In this document: positions 44,435-53,221 of the stretch, in pieces | Layout: every line of letters begins with the position of its first letter | Numbering within the stretch: position 1 is the first letter of the stretch | Source: DASTSN01 sp035760665 | GTDB lineage: Bacteria > Bacteroidota > Bacteroidia > Chitinophagales > Chitinophagaceae | NCBI GenBank assembly: GCA_035760665.1 | Contig: DASTSN010000040.1 | Span: 1 to 64,000 of the forward strand | DNA: 64,000 nt | Reading direction: 5' to 3' | Position numbers and translations under genes: made by a program | Notes under the pieces: generated by a model | Told to the model about the DNA's origin: nothing | The model's database searches: none | Seen by the model: the letters and a program-made list of their open reading frames with translations, nothing else

Positions 44435-45013
44435 ATGAAATTGAACAGAACCACCTTGATTGCTTTCGGCTTATTGCTGTTGGCTTCATCTTTATATCGT
44501 GTGTGGGACAGTAGGCCGCTAGGCTTTATACCCTTGTTTTCTATGGCTGTATTCAGTGGTATCGTTATTAAAAACAAGGCTACCGCTTTTTTAATTCCGC
44601 TGATTTCGCTGTTTCTCAGCGATGTGTTGTATGAAGTGTTATACGTTAACCAACTGACGGAAATAAAGGGATTTTACAGTGGCCAGTTTATCAATTACGT
44701 CCTGATTGCCGGCACAACGGTAATCGGTATGCTGGTGCGTAAAGTAAATGTTTTATCGGTCACAACAGCTTCATTGAGTGCGCCAACATTGTATTTTTTC
44801 ATTTCTAATTTTTTATACTGGATTACCGGCGGCACAGATATCCGCACGCAGCTTCCGTTGAACAGAACTGTTGATGGCTTACTGCAAGCATACAACCAGG
44901 GACTTCCGTTTTACAAAGGATATGTACTGGGAACCCTGTTTTTCTCAGGAGTTTTCTTTGGAATGTATTACCTGTTAAAACGCATGGCACCGGCTGTTGA
45001 ACAGCCTGCTTAA
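44435..45013 (+). CDS. DUF6580 integral membrane protein
   Basis: A 192-residue protein with about five to six membrane helices (roughly 7-22, 30-45, 50-68, 85-100, 112-128, 158-180). The pattern (RPLGFIPLFSMAVFSGIVI, ISNFLYWITGG) recalls the DUF6580 family, which resembles small-molecule transporter components. Substrate unknown. Followed by a terminator. Confidence 0.8.
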   Translation: MKLNRTTLIAFGLLLLASSLYRVWDSRPLGFIPLFSMAVFSGIVIKNKATAFLIPLISLFLSDVLYEVLYVNQLTEIKGFYSGQFINYVLIAGTTVIGMLVRKVNVLSVTTASLSAPTLYFFISNFLYWITGGTDIRTQLPLNRTVDGLLQAYNQGLPFYKGYVLGTLFFSGVFFGMYYLLKRMAPAVEQPA

Positions 45014-45042
45014 CCTCGTAAGAATAACTGAATTTCTGAATA

Positions 45043-45069
45043 AAGTCCGGCGTTAAGCCGGATTTTTTA
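45043..45069 (+). terminator. Terminator after the DUF6580 gene
   Basis: tccggc / gccgga stem with a five-base loop and six T (45063-45068). Confidence 0.8.
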
Positions 45070-45162
45070 TTGCAGGTTCATACTTTGTACGGAATTTTTT
45101 CGGCTTGCAGTGTAGTAAAAAAGGCAGACTTGTTTCCCGTAAAAACCGCCGGTTCCGATGGC

Positions 45163-45951
45163 TTAGTCACGCAGGCTGGCGGCTACTAATTCGGCGATAT
45201 CCAGTACCTGCACGCTGTCTTCTTTGGCGGCCAGTTTTACGCCATCAGTCATCATAGTATTACAAAAGGGGCAGGCAGCGGCAATTACGGGGGCGCCGGT
45301 TTCCAGTGCTTCGCTGCTTCGTTCTGCATTGACACGGGAAATACCTTTTTCTTCTTCTTTAAACATTTGGGCACCACCGGCACCACAGCATAAGCCTTTG
45401 CTGCGGCATCGCTTCATTTCCACTAGTTCGGCATCCAGCGCTTCTAATACTTTACGCGGTGCTTCGTAAATATTATTGGCGCGTCCCAGGTAGCAACTGT
45501 CGTGGTAGGTGATGCGTTTGCCCTGGAAGGTACCGCCCTCTTTCAGCCGAATCTTACCCTCGTCAATCAATTGTTGCAACAAGGCCGTATGGTGAATTAC
45601 TTCGTAATGACCACCCAGTTCCGGGTATTCGTTTTTAAGTGTATTAAAACAGTGCGGGCAGGCCGTTACAATTTTTTTGATACCGTAATTGTTCAGCAAC
45701 TGTATGTTCTGATAGGCCATCATTTGAAACAGAAACTCATTACCGGCTCTGCGCACCGGGTCTCCTGTGCACATTTCTTCTTTCCCCAGAATCGCATAAT
45801 GAATACCTGCCTTATCCAGGATGGAAACAAAAGCCCTGGTGATTTTTTGTGCACGCTGATCAAAGCTGCCGGCACAGCCCACCCAAAACAAGATTTCGGG
45901 CGATGTTCCATTGGCAAACAACTCAGCAACCGTTGGTACAGGTTTGTCCAT
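45163..45951 (-). CDS. (Fe-S)-binding protein with CCG domain (heterodisulfide reductase-like)
   Basis: A 262-residue cytoplasmic protein from ATG 45951. Two cysteine-rich domain units resemble the C-terminal half of LutA/GlcF/HdrB-type proteins: a first degenerate unit (WVGCAG, KEEMCTGDPVRRAG, ACPHCFNTL) and a complete second one (SCYLGR, LCCGAGGAQMF, ACPFCNTMM). Such proteins pass electrons in oxidation of lactate, glycolate or acyl-CoA. The N-terminal 4Fe-4S dicluster domain of full-length relatives is missing and is not encoded next door, so the partner lies elsewhere or the gene is a split unit. Confidence 0.88.
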   Translation of the reverse strand: MDKPVPTVAELFANGTSPEILFWVGCAGSFDQRAQKITRAFVSILDKAGIHYAILGKEEMCTGDPVRRAGNEFLFQMMAYQNIQLLNNYGIKKIVTACPHCFNTLKNEYPELGGHYEVIHHTALLQQLIDEGKIRLKEGGTFQGKRITYHDSCYLGRANNIYEAPRKVLEALDAELVEMKRCRSKGLCCGAGGAQMFKEEEKGISRVNAERSSEALETGAPVIAAACPFCNTMMTDGVKLAAKEDSVQVLDIAELVAASLRD

Positions 45952-46147
45952 AAGCAGAAAAATCAATTTTCATCAAATCTATAAAATATTATGCATTGCA
46001 AGTCGCTTGTTGAATGGCAGCTACAGAAATGAATGTGCAAAATAGGTGACCGGAGAAACTTTTAACATTTCATCACCTGGATACATCTTTTGCAAAAAGA
46101 TGAAATCCTCCATTGTTTAGGAATGGAAAGCTATTTTTGCTGCTTCT

Positions 46148-47191
46148 ATGCGGGTAAAAAATTTTTTTCAGCGGCTGACCAACTGGGAACTATGGCCTTT
46201 TTATGTACTGTATTTTCCCATCAGCTTTGTGTGGTGCTGGTATTGTATAAAAAGCCGCTCACTCTGGTTCTTCAGTTCATCTAATCCTACCATTACATTT
46301 GGTGGTTTTGAGGGGGAAAGTAAACGGGAAATGTATGAGCAATTGCCCCCTGCTTTGTATCCCAAAACTATTTATATCCTGCATGACTGTCCTTTTGAAG
46401 AGTTGAAAACCGCAATCCGGGAAAATGGGTTTACTTATCCGTTTGTTGTCAAACCCGATGTTGGCATGAAAGGTATCCTGTTCCGAAAAATTGAAAACGA
46501 AGAGCAACTGGAAAAATACCACAGTCGAATACCGGTAGAATATATTGTTCAGGAACTGGTGGAGTTACCCGTAGAGTTGAGTGTATTTTACTACCGCCAT
46601 CCCACCCACGAAAAAGGAACGATCAGTGGTTTTATACAAAAAGAACTGCTCGAGGTGTATGGCGATGGACAAAGCACCCTTTGGCAACTCATCCAGCAGC
46701 ACCCACGTGCCCGTTTCAGGCTGGAAGAAATGCAACTGCGGCACGAGCACCGGCTGGACAGGATATTGCCCAAGGGACAGCATTTTTATTTGTCATATGC
46801 CGGTAACCATAACCGCGGCGCCCGCTTTATCAATCTTGCCAACCAGGTAGACGATCGTTTGTTGAAGATATTTGATGACCTCAGTCATTACACCGGAAAA
46901 TTTTATTACGGTCGTTATGATATCAAATGTAACTCGGTGGAAGAACTAAAGGCTGGCGGTCATTTTTCTATTCTTGAATTCAATGGCTGCGGGGCCGAGC
47001 CCAATCACATATACGATGCGGGCATGAAGCTTGGGCAGGCCTACAGGGAAATTCTCAAGCACTGGAAAGCCCTGTATGAAATTAGTAAGTATAATCACGA
47101 AAACGGAACCCCTTACTGGCCTTTTCAAAAAGGACGGAAATTTCTTCGGGATGCCAAGCGCCATTTCCGCATGCTGGAAAAGTATGATTAG
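46148..47191 (+). CDS. Membrane-anchored ATP-grasp protein, paralogue 1
   Basis: A 347-residue protein. A hydrophobic N-terminus (about 14-45) is followed by an ATP-grasp-like fold: nucleotide-binding Lys102 in PFVVKPDVGMKG, YIVQELVELPVELSVFYY, a YGDGQSTL loop near 171-178, and a metal-binding set Asp258 (GRYDIK), Glu277 and Asn279 (LEFNGCGAEP). ATP-grasp enzymes join a carboxylate to an amine or thiol through an acyl-phosphate. The substrate is unknown; database names such as D-alanine-D-alanine ligase would be over-specific. A clear paralogue sits at 50445-51527. Confidence 0.85.
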   Translation: MRVKNFFQRLTNWELWPFYVLYFPISFVWCWYCIKSRSLWFFSSSNPTITFGGFEGESKREMYEQLPPALYPKTIYILHDCPFEELKTAIRENGFTYPFVVKPDVGMKGILFRKIENEEQLEKYHSRIPVEYIVQELVELPVELSVFYYRHPTHEKGTISGFIQKELLEVYGDGQSTLWQLIQQHPRARFRLEEMQLRHEHRLDRILPKGQHFYLSYAGNHNRGARFINLANQVDDRLLKIFDDLSHYTGKFYYGRYDIKCNSVEELKAGGHFSILEFNGCGAEPNHIYDAGMKLGQAYREILKHWKALYEISKYNHENGTPYWPFQKGRKFLRDAKRHFRMLEKYD

Positions 47192-47252
47192 CGGTTGCAG
47201 GCATTACGCATTCTTTCGTTAATTTTAATTTATCACCTGGTACAGCAATACT

Positions 47253-47954
47253 ATGACAATTGATGAACGTTTTCTGCTTATCCGCAACTATGACCTGTGG
47301 TCGCAACTGAGCGATGAAGAATATGAAGAGCTCAATGTGGATCACCATTTTATTGAGGCCAAGAAAGGTGATTATATTTATTTTGATTCCCATTATCTCA
47401 ACAGGCTTTATTTTGTAAAAGATGGGTTTATCAAAATTGGATACGTTGATGAAGAGGGCAACGAAATCATTAAAGAAATTATTCGTGAAGGAGAAGTGTT
47501 TGGCCAGTTTACACTGGAAAAAAACAACCTGCATGGCGAGTTTGCCCGTGCTTATAAAGCAGACGTTAGCCTTTGTTCATTTACCATCGACGATTTCGAA
47601 AAATTGCTGAAAAAAAAGCCTGAAATAGCCATTCGCTATAGCCGGCAGATGGGACAAAAGTTGCGGAATGCAGAATTTCGGTTACTGAGTTTGCTGAACA
47701 AAGATGTTCGTTCCCGGCTGCTCTCATTTTTTTATCAGTTAGCGGTGCAGAACGGTTACTCGGGCGAAGATGGAATTTTTAGCATGGATAATTTTTTAAC
47801 GCACGATGATATTGCCGGTTTGATAGGTTCGGCGCGGCAAACAGTGACCACGTTTATCAACATCCTGGAAGCCGAAGGACTTGTAAAAATTACCCGGAAG
47901 CACATTACACTGCCCGATGTTAAAAAAATCCAAAAGCAGGTGATTGTCACCTGA
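47253..47954 (+). CDS. Crp/Fnr family transcriptional regulator
   Basis: A 233-residue protein with an N-terminal cyclic-nucleotide-binding-like barrel (about 25-130; YIYFDSHYLNRLYFVKDGFIKIG) and a C-terminal winged helix (about 150-225; LTHDDIAGLIGSARQTVTTFINILEAEGLV), with a complete recognition helix unlike the shorter regulator at 39011. Effector unknown; no cysteine cluster. It lies 61 bp downstream of the ATP-grasp gene. Confidence 0.93.
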   Translation: MTIDERFLLIRNYDLWSQLSDEEYEELNVDHHFIEAKKGDYIYFDSHYLNRLYFVKDGFIKIGYVDEEGNEIIKEIIREGEVFGQFTLEKNNLHGEFARAYKADVSLCSFTIDDFEKLLKKKPEIAIRYSRQMGQKLRNAEFRLLSLLNKDVRSRLLSFFYQLAVQNGYSGEDGIFSMDNFLTHDDIAGLIGSARQTVTTFINILEAEGLVKITRKHITLPDVKKIQKQVIVT

Positions 47955-48006
47955 GCGACAATGACCGCGTAAAAGCATCTGTATTTTTGATCTGAAATAA
48001 ACATGC

Positions 48007-48396
48007 ATGCTCAATAAAATTTTGCCCTGGATAGCCCGCATTGTCGCAGCAGTCATAATGCTGCAAACATTATTTTTCAAATTTACAGGGGCGGAGGAAT
48101 CGAAGTATATTTTTTCCCGCCTGCATGCCGAACCCTGGGGGCGTATTGGAAGCGGCGTGATCGAACTGCTGGCCTCAATCCTGATCTTGATTCCTGCTAC
48201 TACAGGTTATGGTGCGTTGCTCGGCCTTGGAGTGATGACAGGAGCCATACTTTCTCATCTTACCGTTCTGGGTATTGATGTGCAGAACGATGGTGGTTTG
48301 TTATTTTTGTATGCAATACTGGTTTTTTTCAGTTGCCTGTATCTGGTTTGGGTCTACCGCAAGCAATTGCCTGTATTCAATAAACTATTTGCCTGA
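48007..48396 (+). CDS. DoxX-like four-helix membrane protein
   Basis: A 129-residue protein with four membrane helices (about 6-25, 45-63, 67-88, 97-117) and the DoxX-like FKFTGAEESKYIF and IGSGVIELLASILIL segments. Bacterial DoxX-like proteins are small redox-linked or uncharacterised membrane proteins. The 265-bp gap to the YceI gene contains nothing I can support as a gene. Confidence 0.85.
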   Translation: MLNKILPWIARIVAAVIMLQTLFFKFTGAEESKYIFSRLHAEPWGRIGSGVIELLASILILIPATTGYGALLGLGVMTGAILSHLTVLGIDVQNDGGLLFLYAILVFFSCLYLVWVYRKQLPVFNKLFA

Positions 48397-48661
48397 TAAA
48401 TTTAGAATTTCAATATTAATAAAGTTCTTTAACAGGTTGCTTATGTTTTCTTACGGAAATGATGATGCGGTATAGCTGATTTTGCTTGTCATTTATAAAA
48501 GGATTGTGAAACTTACTGTTGTAAAAGAATTAATAAACTATTTTTGGCAAGCAACGAAAAGAATGAAAACCACGTTCTTATATTTTGCGTAGATAGCAGC
48601 AGATTGTTTTACCTGTTGCCGTATCGTCTTCGTAAAATTTGTTCATCAACCCGTATTGATC

Positions 48662-49204
48662 ATGAAACGTTTTTTGGCAACTGTTTTATTCAGTTCTTTT
48701 ACAGCATGGTGTATTGCTCAGCAATATTTGCCCGTGGATGAAGCATCAAAAGTAAAGTTTGTTATTAAAAACCTTGGCATTAAAACCGGGGGTACTTTTG
48801 CAGGATTGACCGGCATCATTGATTTTGATCCATCAAACCTGGCAGCGGCTAGTTTTGACGTAAGCGTGGATGCAAAAACAATTGATACCGACATTGAAAT
48901 GCGCGACAATCATTTACGGAGTGCCGAATATTTTGATGTGGAAAAATATCCGCGTCTTTCATTCAGGTCCACGCAGGTTACAAAGTCCAACTCGGCAAAA
49001 TATCTTTATATGTTTGGCAATATCACCATCAGGGGTATTACAAAAGAAATTAAATTCCCCTTTAAAGCAACACCGAAAGATGATGGCTATCTGTTTGAAG
49101 CAGAATTTAAACTGAACAGAAGGGATTTTGGTGTCGGTGGCAGTAGTCTCACCCTATCTGATGACCTGACTGTATCACTTTCGGTGTTTGCGAAAAAAAC
49201 TTAA
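48662..49204 (+). CDS. YceI family protein
   Basis: A 180-residue exported lipocalin-fold protein from ATG 48662 (the TTG two codons upstream is unlikely). It has a signal peptide (FLATVLFSSFTAWCIAQ). Family phrases include VKFVIKNLGIKTGGTFAGLTGIIDFDP and DNHLRSAEYFDVEKYPRLSFRST. YceI proteins bind isoprenoid or fatty-acid-like ligands in the periplasm. The DinB gene begins 27 bp downstream. Confidence 0.92.
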   Translation: MKRFLATVLFSSFTAWCIAQQYLPVDEASKVKFVIKNLGIKTGGTFAGLTGIIDFDPSNLAAASFDVSVDAKTIDTDIEMRDNHLRSAEYFDVEKYPRLSFRSTQVTKSNSAKYLYMFGNITIRGITKEIKFPFKATPKDDGYLFEAEFKLNRRDFGVGGSSLTLSDDLTVSLSVFAKKT

Positions 49205-49231
49205 TTTGTCGCAAACAATTGAAGAAACCAT

Positions 49232-49729
49232 ATGCTGCAAAACGCGATACAAAACGTATTTGTACAATTAACCACCACTCTTGACCAGCTAAACCGGCAG
49301 CAATATTCGCAGCCCTGTCGTACATTATTCAATGCTACAATTGGCCAGCATGTTCGGCACATCATTGAGTTGTTTCAGTGTCTCGAAAACGGCTATGCGT
49401 CCGGGTCGGTGAATTATGAAAAAAGAAAAAGAGATACTGCCATTGAAACCAATCCACAGTTGGCCGTTTCTTTACTCAAGCAAATTTATACGCAACTCAA
49501 CAGACCAGATAAACAGCTGCAACTGGAATGTGCGTATGATGAAGGATCACCGGAAACTGTCATAATAGCCACCAATTACTTTCGTGAAATCGTTTACAAT
49601 CTTGAACATACAATTCACCACATGGCATTGATCAGGGTGGGGATCAAAGAAGTTGCGAATGTGCAGCTGCCCGAAAATTTTGGAGTGGCACCTTCTACCA
49701 GCAAATATCGCCAGTCATGTGCACAGTAA
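49232..49729 (+). CDS. DinB family protein
   Basis: A 165-residue four-helix protein of the DinB superfamily. Possible metal-ligand histidines occur in GQHVRHIIELF and in EHTIHHMALIR. It overlaps the NRDE gene by 13 bp. Metal-dependent thiol or hydrolase activity is known for some relatives only. Confidence 0.83.
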   Translation: MLQNAIQNVFVQLTTTLDQLNRQQYSQPCRTLFNATIGQHVRHIIELFQCLENGYASGSVNYEKRKRDTAIETNPQLAVSLLKQIYTQLNRPDKQLQLECAYDEGSPETVIIATNYFREIVYNLEHTIHHMALIRVGIKEVANVQLPENFGVAPSTSKYRQSCAQ

Positions 49730-50448
49730 CGTTTTTGCCCTATAAAGAAAAAGTTTTTATCACCTCGAACCGTGATGAAAAACACTGGAGGTCGCCGGCC
49801 ATCCCACCGGATTCTTATGATTTTTCCACGGGCAGGATCTTTTTTCCCAAAGATGGCGATGCAGGTGGTACCTGGTTTGCTGTGCACGAAAACGGGCAAG
49901 TAGTTGTGCTGCTCAACGGTGCTTTCCGGTTCCATCTGTCGCAGCCCCCTTACCGGAAAAGCCGCGGGGTAATTGTATTAGAGCTGGTGCAAACGGCTTC
50001 CCCTTTTGACTCATTTCGTTCTGTGAATCTTGAAAATATCGAGCCTTTCACGCTGGTGTTGTGGGAAAGAGATCAGTTGTTTGAATGCCGCTGGGATGGC
50101 GAAAAAAAACATGCCGTTATGCTGGATAAATCCATACCGCATATCTGGTCGTCTGCAACATTGTACGATGAAAAAATAGCGGCGGAACGAAAGGCCTGGT
50201 TTACGGCATGGCTGCAGGGGCAATCATCTTTTTCACAAAACGATCTTTTCCATTTTCACCGGTTTGCTGGCCACGGGGATCCTGCAAATGGCCTGATGAT
50301 GAACCGCGACGGCAAAGTCTTCACCGTAAGCATTACAGGTGTTGAAATTTCACCTGCTCTTGCCCGCCTGCAATATTTTGATGCAATGCAGAACGATTTT
50401 TATCTGCGTGAAATAAATCTTCAAAAAGAGCTTGTTGTAAAATCATGA
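49717..50448 (+). CDS. NRDE (TANGO2) family protein
   Basis: A 243-residue protein beginning MCTVTF and carrying the name-giving SNRDE motif (residues 17-21), with GGTWFAVHENGQVVVLLNG. TANGO2-like proteins have an Ntn-hydrolase-like fold with Cys2 as potential nucleophile; bacterial roles, including a reported link to haem trafficking in other organisms, are unsettled. It overlaps both neighbours (13 bp and 4 bp), so it is translationally coupled to the second ATP-grasp gene. Confidence 0.92.
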   Translation: MCTVTFLPYKEKVFITSNRDEKHWRSPAIPPDSYDFSTGRIFFPKDGDAGGTWFAVHENGQVVVLLNGAFRFHLSQPPYRKSRGVIVLELVQTASPFDSFRSVNLENIEPFTLVLWERDQLFECRWDGEKKHAVMLDKSIPHIWSSATLYDEKIAAERKAWFTAWLQGQSSFSQNDLFHFHRFAGHGDPANGLMMNRDGKVFTVSITGVEISPALARLQYFDAMQNDFYLREINLQKELVVKS

Positions 50449-51527
50449 ATGGATTGCTACGCGTCCTGCACAAACCTTTTTTTATCAAACTTTTGCATTG
50501 GGAATACTGGAGTATGACAGCTGTCTACGCTCTGATTTACCCCATTTTTTTATGGTTTTGTATCCGCAGCGGCTGGAAGTACTTTTTTACAGCAGCCAAT
50601 CCCCGTATTCGTTATGGTGGATTTTTAATGGAATCCAAAAAAGAAATCTACGACCAGTTGCCGCCGGGAACATATCCCCGTACAATTTTAGTGGTTGCCG
50701 GCACTACGATGGATTCCCTGCTAGAAAAAGTACAGCAGGCAAAACTGCAATTCCCGCTAATTGCCAAACCTGATATTGGTATGCGTGGGTTGGCTGTAAA
50801 AAAAATTGATTCGCCGGAAGCTTTAATCGCAACTGCGCCACGGTACAAGGTTGATTTCCTGCTGCAGGAATTTGTGCCCTTCGAAAATGAAGTGGGGATT
50901 TTTTATTATCGCTTTCCCGGGGAGGAGCGAGGCCGTTTTACCGGCATTGTGGCAAAAGAATTTTTAACCGTAACCGGCGACGGTACACAAACGCTTGAAT
51001 CGCTTTTGCAGGCAGACAAACGGTTTGTTTTGCAACTGGATGCCCTCCGGAAAGAATACGGGCAATCGATGAAAACTGTGCTGCCGGCAGGCGAAAAAAG
51101 GTTGCTGGTTCCCTATGGTAACCATGCAAGAGGTGCCAAGTTCCTTGATCACAGTTACCTGATTGATGAGGAACTACTGGCGGTTATTGATACACTATGC
51201 CGGCAGGTTCCTGATTTTTATTACGGACGACTGGATCTCCGGTATAACACCTGGGAAGAACTTCGGCAGGGTAAAAACGTTGCTGTTATTGAACTGAATG
51301 GCGCGGGCAGCGAGCCCACCCATATGTATGATCCCGCTCATTCACTGTTTTTTGCCTGGAAAGAAATTATTCGTCACTGGCATATATTATGGAAAATTAG
51401 TGATCAGAATCACCGCCGGGGATTTCCTTACATGAGCTATTCTCAAGGTGCTGCAATGTTCAGGGATCATCGCAGGTACGTAAAAAAGTTGCAACAGGTA
51501 CATCTCGCATTATTATCACATTCCTGA
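50445..51527 (+). CDS. Membrane-anchored ATP-grasp protein, paralogue 2
   Basis: A 360-residue protein with the same plan as the gene at 46148: N-terminal hydrophobic region (about 14-48), Lys108 in PLIAKPDIGMRG, FLLQEFVPFENEVGIFYYRFPG, TGDGTQTLESLL, GNHARGAKFLD, and Asp264 (GRLDLRY) with Glu283 and Asn285 (IELNGAGSEPTHMYD). All nucleotide- and metal-binding residues appear intact. Its start overlaps the NRDE gene by 4 bp (ATGA). Reaction unknown. Confidence 0.85.
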   Translation: MNGLLRVLHKPFFIKLLHWEYWSMTAVYALIYPIFLWFCIRSGWKYFFTAANPRIRYGGFLMESKKEIYDQLPPGTYPRTILVVAGTTMDSLLEKVQQAKLQFPLIAKPDIGMRGLAVKKIDSPEALIATAPRYKVDFLLQEFVPFENEVGIFYYRFPGEERGRFTGIVAKEFLTVTGDGTQTLESLLQADKRFVLQLDALRKEYGQSMKTVLPAGEKRLLVPYGNHARGAKFLDHSYLIDEELLAVIDTLCRQVPDFYYGRLDLRYNTWEELRQGKNVAVIELNGAGSEPTHMYDPAHSLFFAWKEIIRHWHILWKISDQNHRRGFPYMSYSQGAAMFRDHRRYVKKLQQVHLALLSHS

Positions 51528-51599
51528 AGAACTGACCACAATCATTTCCTTAGTTAAGTATTGTATTTTGCTGGTTTTGATTAGTCCGTATTTTTACAA

Positions 51600-52298
51600 A
51601 TGCACAAACTGCTAAAGATTTTTTTTACTGGTATGCTGATCAGTTTTCTGGGATCGCTGCCGCTGGGAACCTTGAATGTAGCGGCTATGCAGATATCCGT
51701 TACCGAAAGCGTAGAGCATGCCATTTTATTTGCCATCGGCTCACTGATGGCGGAGATGGTGTATGTACGCCTGTCGCTGGTGGCCATGGACTGGATTCGG
51801 AAACAGGAACGTATTTTTCGCATACTCGAGTGGGTAACACTTGCCATCATCGTGGCGCTGGCGTTTTCGAGTTTTTATGCCGCCCTGCATCCTAAGGTGG
51901 AAAAAAATATTATTCTCAGCAGTACACTGCCAAAGTTCCTGCTTGGTTTGCTAATGAGTGCAGTGAATCCCGTACAGATACCCTTCTGGTTTGGCTGGAG
52001 TACGGTATTGTTTACAAAAAAGATTTTGTTGCCGCGAAATGATCACTACAATTCCTATATCATTGGTATTGGCATTGGAACCTTTATTGGCAATTGTGTT
52101 TTTATCTTTGGTGGCCGGTTGATGGTGGAACGGCTGAACTCCAATCAGCATATCTTAAACTGGGTGATTGGTGGTATTTTCGCCATAACGGCCCTCATAC
52201 AGGTTTGGCGGATGGTCCTGAAGCGAAAAACGATTCATGAAAAACTGGAGCATCCCGAACAGGTAACACACGGACTGGAAGATAAAATCATCAAATAA
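51600..52298 (+). CDS. LysE family translocator
   Basis: A 232-residue inner-membrane protein with six membrane helices and the LysE-family N-terminus (GMLISFLGSLPLGTLNVAAMQ). LysE-type proteins export amino acids or related small molecules. The C-terminal tail (KRKTIHEKLEHPEQVTHGLEDKIIK) is charged and cytoplasmic. Substrate unknown. The DinB gene follows after 13 bp. Confidence 0.88.
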   Translation: MHKLLKIFFTGMLISFLGSLPLGTLNVAAMQISVTESVEHAILFAIGSLMAEMVYVRLSLVAMDWIRKQERIFRILEWVTLAIIVALAFSSFYAALHPKVEKNIILSSTLPKFLLGLLMSAVNPVQIPFWFGWSTVLFTKKILLPRNDHYNSYIIGIGIGTFIGNCVFIFGGRLMVERLNSNQHILNWVIGGIFAITALIQVWRMVLKRKTIHEKLEHPEQVTHGLEDKIIK

Positions 52299-52311
52299 AA
52301 CCACTTGCATT

Positions 52312-52806
52312 ATGGCATTAAAAGACGCATTATTGGCTGAATTCAAACACGAAGCTGCAGCAACTCAAAAATTACTGGAAAAAGTACCAGTTGCATCCAG
52401 CACCTGGAAACCGCATGAAAAATCAATGACGCTGGGGAGGCTTGCCACCCACATTGCAGAAATTCCCTACTGGATTGTAGAAATTCTTGGGAAGGATGAA
52501 TTTGACTTTGCGGCCCGCCCATATAACCCACGTGTGGCGGCCACGCATGAAGAGCTGATGGAGATCTTTTCTAAAAATGTAGAGCAGGCAGCAGAAGCTT
52601 TATCCGCAGCGGACGACAACCTGCTGAATAAGACCTGGACTGTGCGTAACGGTGAGCACATTATGTTTGCAGCGCCTAAGAAGGTGGCCATCAGGGGTTG
52701 GGCATTTAACCACCAGTATCATCACAGGGGACAACTTTCGGTTTACCTGCGCCTGCTGGATATTCCGGTTCCGGGCATGTACGGTCCCAGTGCGGATGAG
52801 CTGTAA
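52312..52806 (+). CDS. DinB family protein, paralogue A
   Basis: A 164-residue DinB-fold protein with metal-site histidines in ATHIAEIPYW and HQYHHRGQLSVYLRLL. It is clearly paralogous to the gene at 55951-56448 (shared WKPHEKSMT, RLATHIAE, VYLRLL, GPSADE). Probably cotranscribed with lysE. Function unknown. Confidence 0.9.
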   Translation: MALKDALLAEFKHEAAATQKLLEKVPVASSTWKPHEKSMTLGRLATHIAEIPYWIVEILGKDEFDFAARPYNPRVAATHEELMEIFSKNVEQAAEALSAADDNLLNKTWTVRNGEHIMFAAPKKVAIRGWAFNHQYHHRGQLSVYLRLLDIPVPGMYGPSADEL

Positions 52807-52812
52807 AACAGT

Positions 52813-53142
52813 TTAATCGACAATAAAAAGTTTGCAGCCATCGCGGCTTACAGAGCGGTGCGCCATCGAGCCATCGCCAACAAAGTAAGTCATGCCGGGA
52901 GTTATTTTCATAACGCGTCCGTCGGCAAGTTCTGTATCCATTTCGCCTTCGATACACAGGATAATATGCCCTTTGTTGCACCAGTGATCGGCTTTGTATT
53001 GCGGCGAATACTCCACCATTCTTACCCGAATGTCATTGACGTGTACCGTTTGCCAGTAAGCAGTGCCGGTTTCTCCTTGGTGTTCTTCTTTTGGAACTGT
53101 CTCCCATCGCAACGTTTGAAAATCAAAGGGGGCAATATTCAT
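52813..53142 (-). CDS. Cupin-fold protein of the DHCW-motif family
   Basis: A 109-residue single-domain cupin. The start is ATG 53142 (MNIAPFDFQTLRWE); longer frames run into the divergent permease gene. The metal-site region reads DHWCNKGHIILCIEGEM and the second cupin motif PGMTYFVGDGSMAHRS. Function unknown; cupins of this size include isomerases and small-molecule-binding proteins. Confidence 0.87.
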   Translation of the reverse strand: MNIAPFDFQTLRWETVPKEEHQGETGTAYWQTVHVNDIRVRMVEYSPQYKADHWCNKGHIILCIEGEMDTELADGRVMKITPGMTYFVGDGSMAHRSVSRDGCKLFIVD

Positions 53143-53221
53143 CGTTACTCGTTTATAACAGCAAGGTGATAAATATTTTGTATTTTCTCTGCGGAAATTG
53201 TATAAACAGCAACAGATTGTT

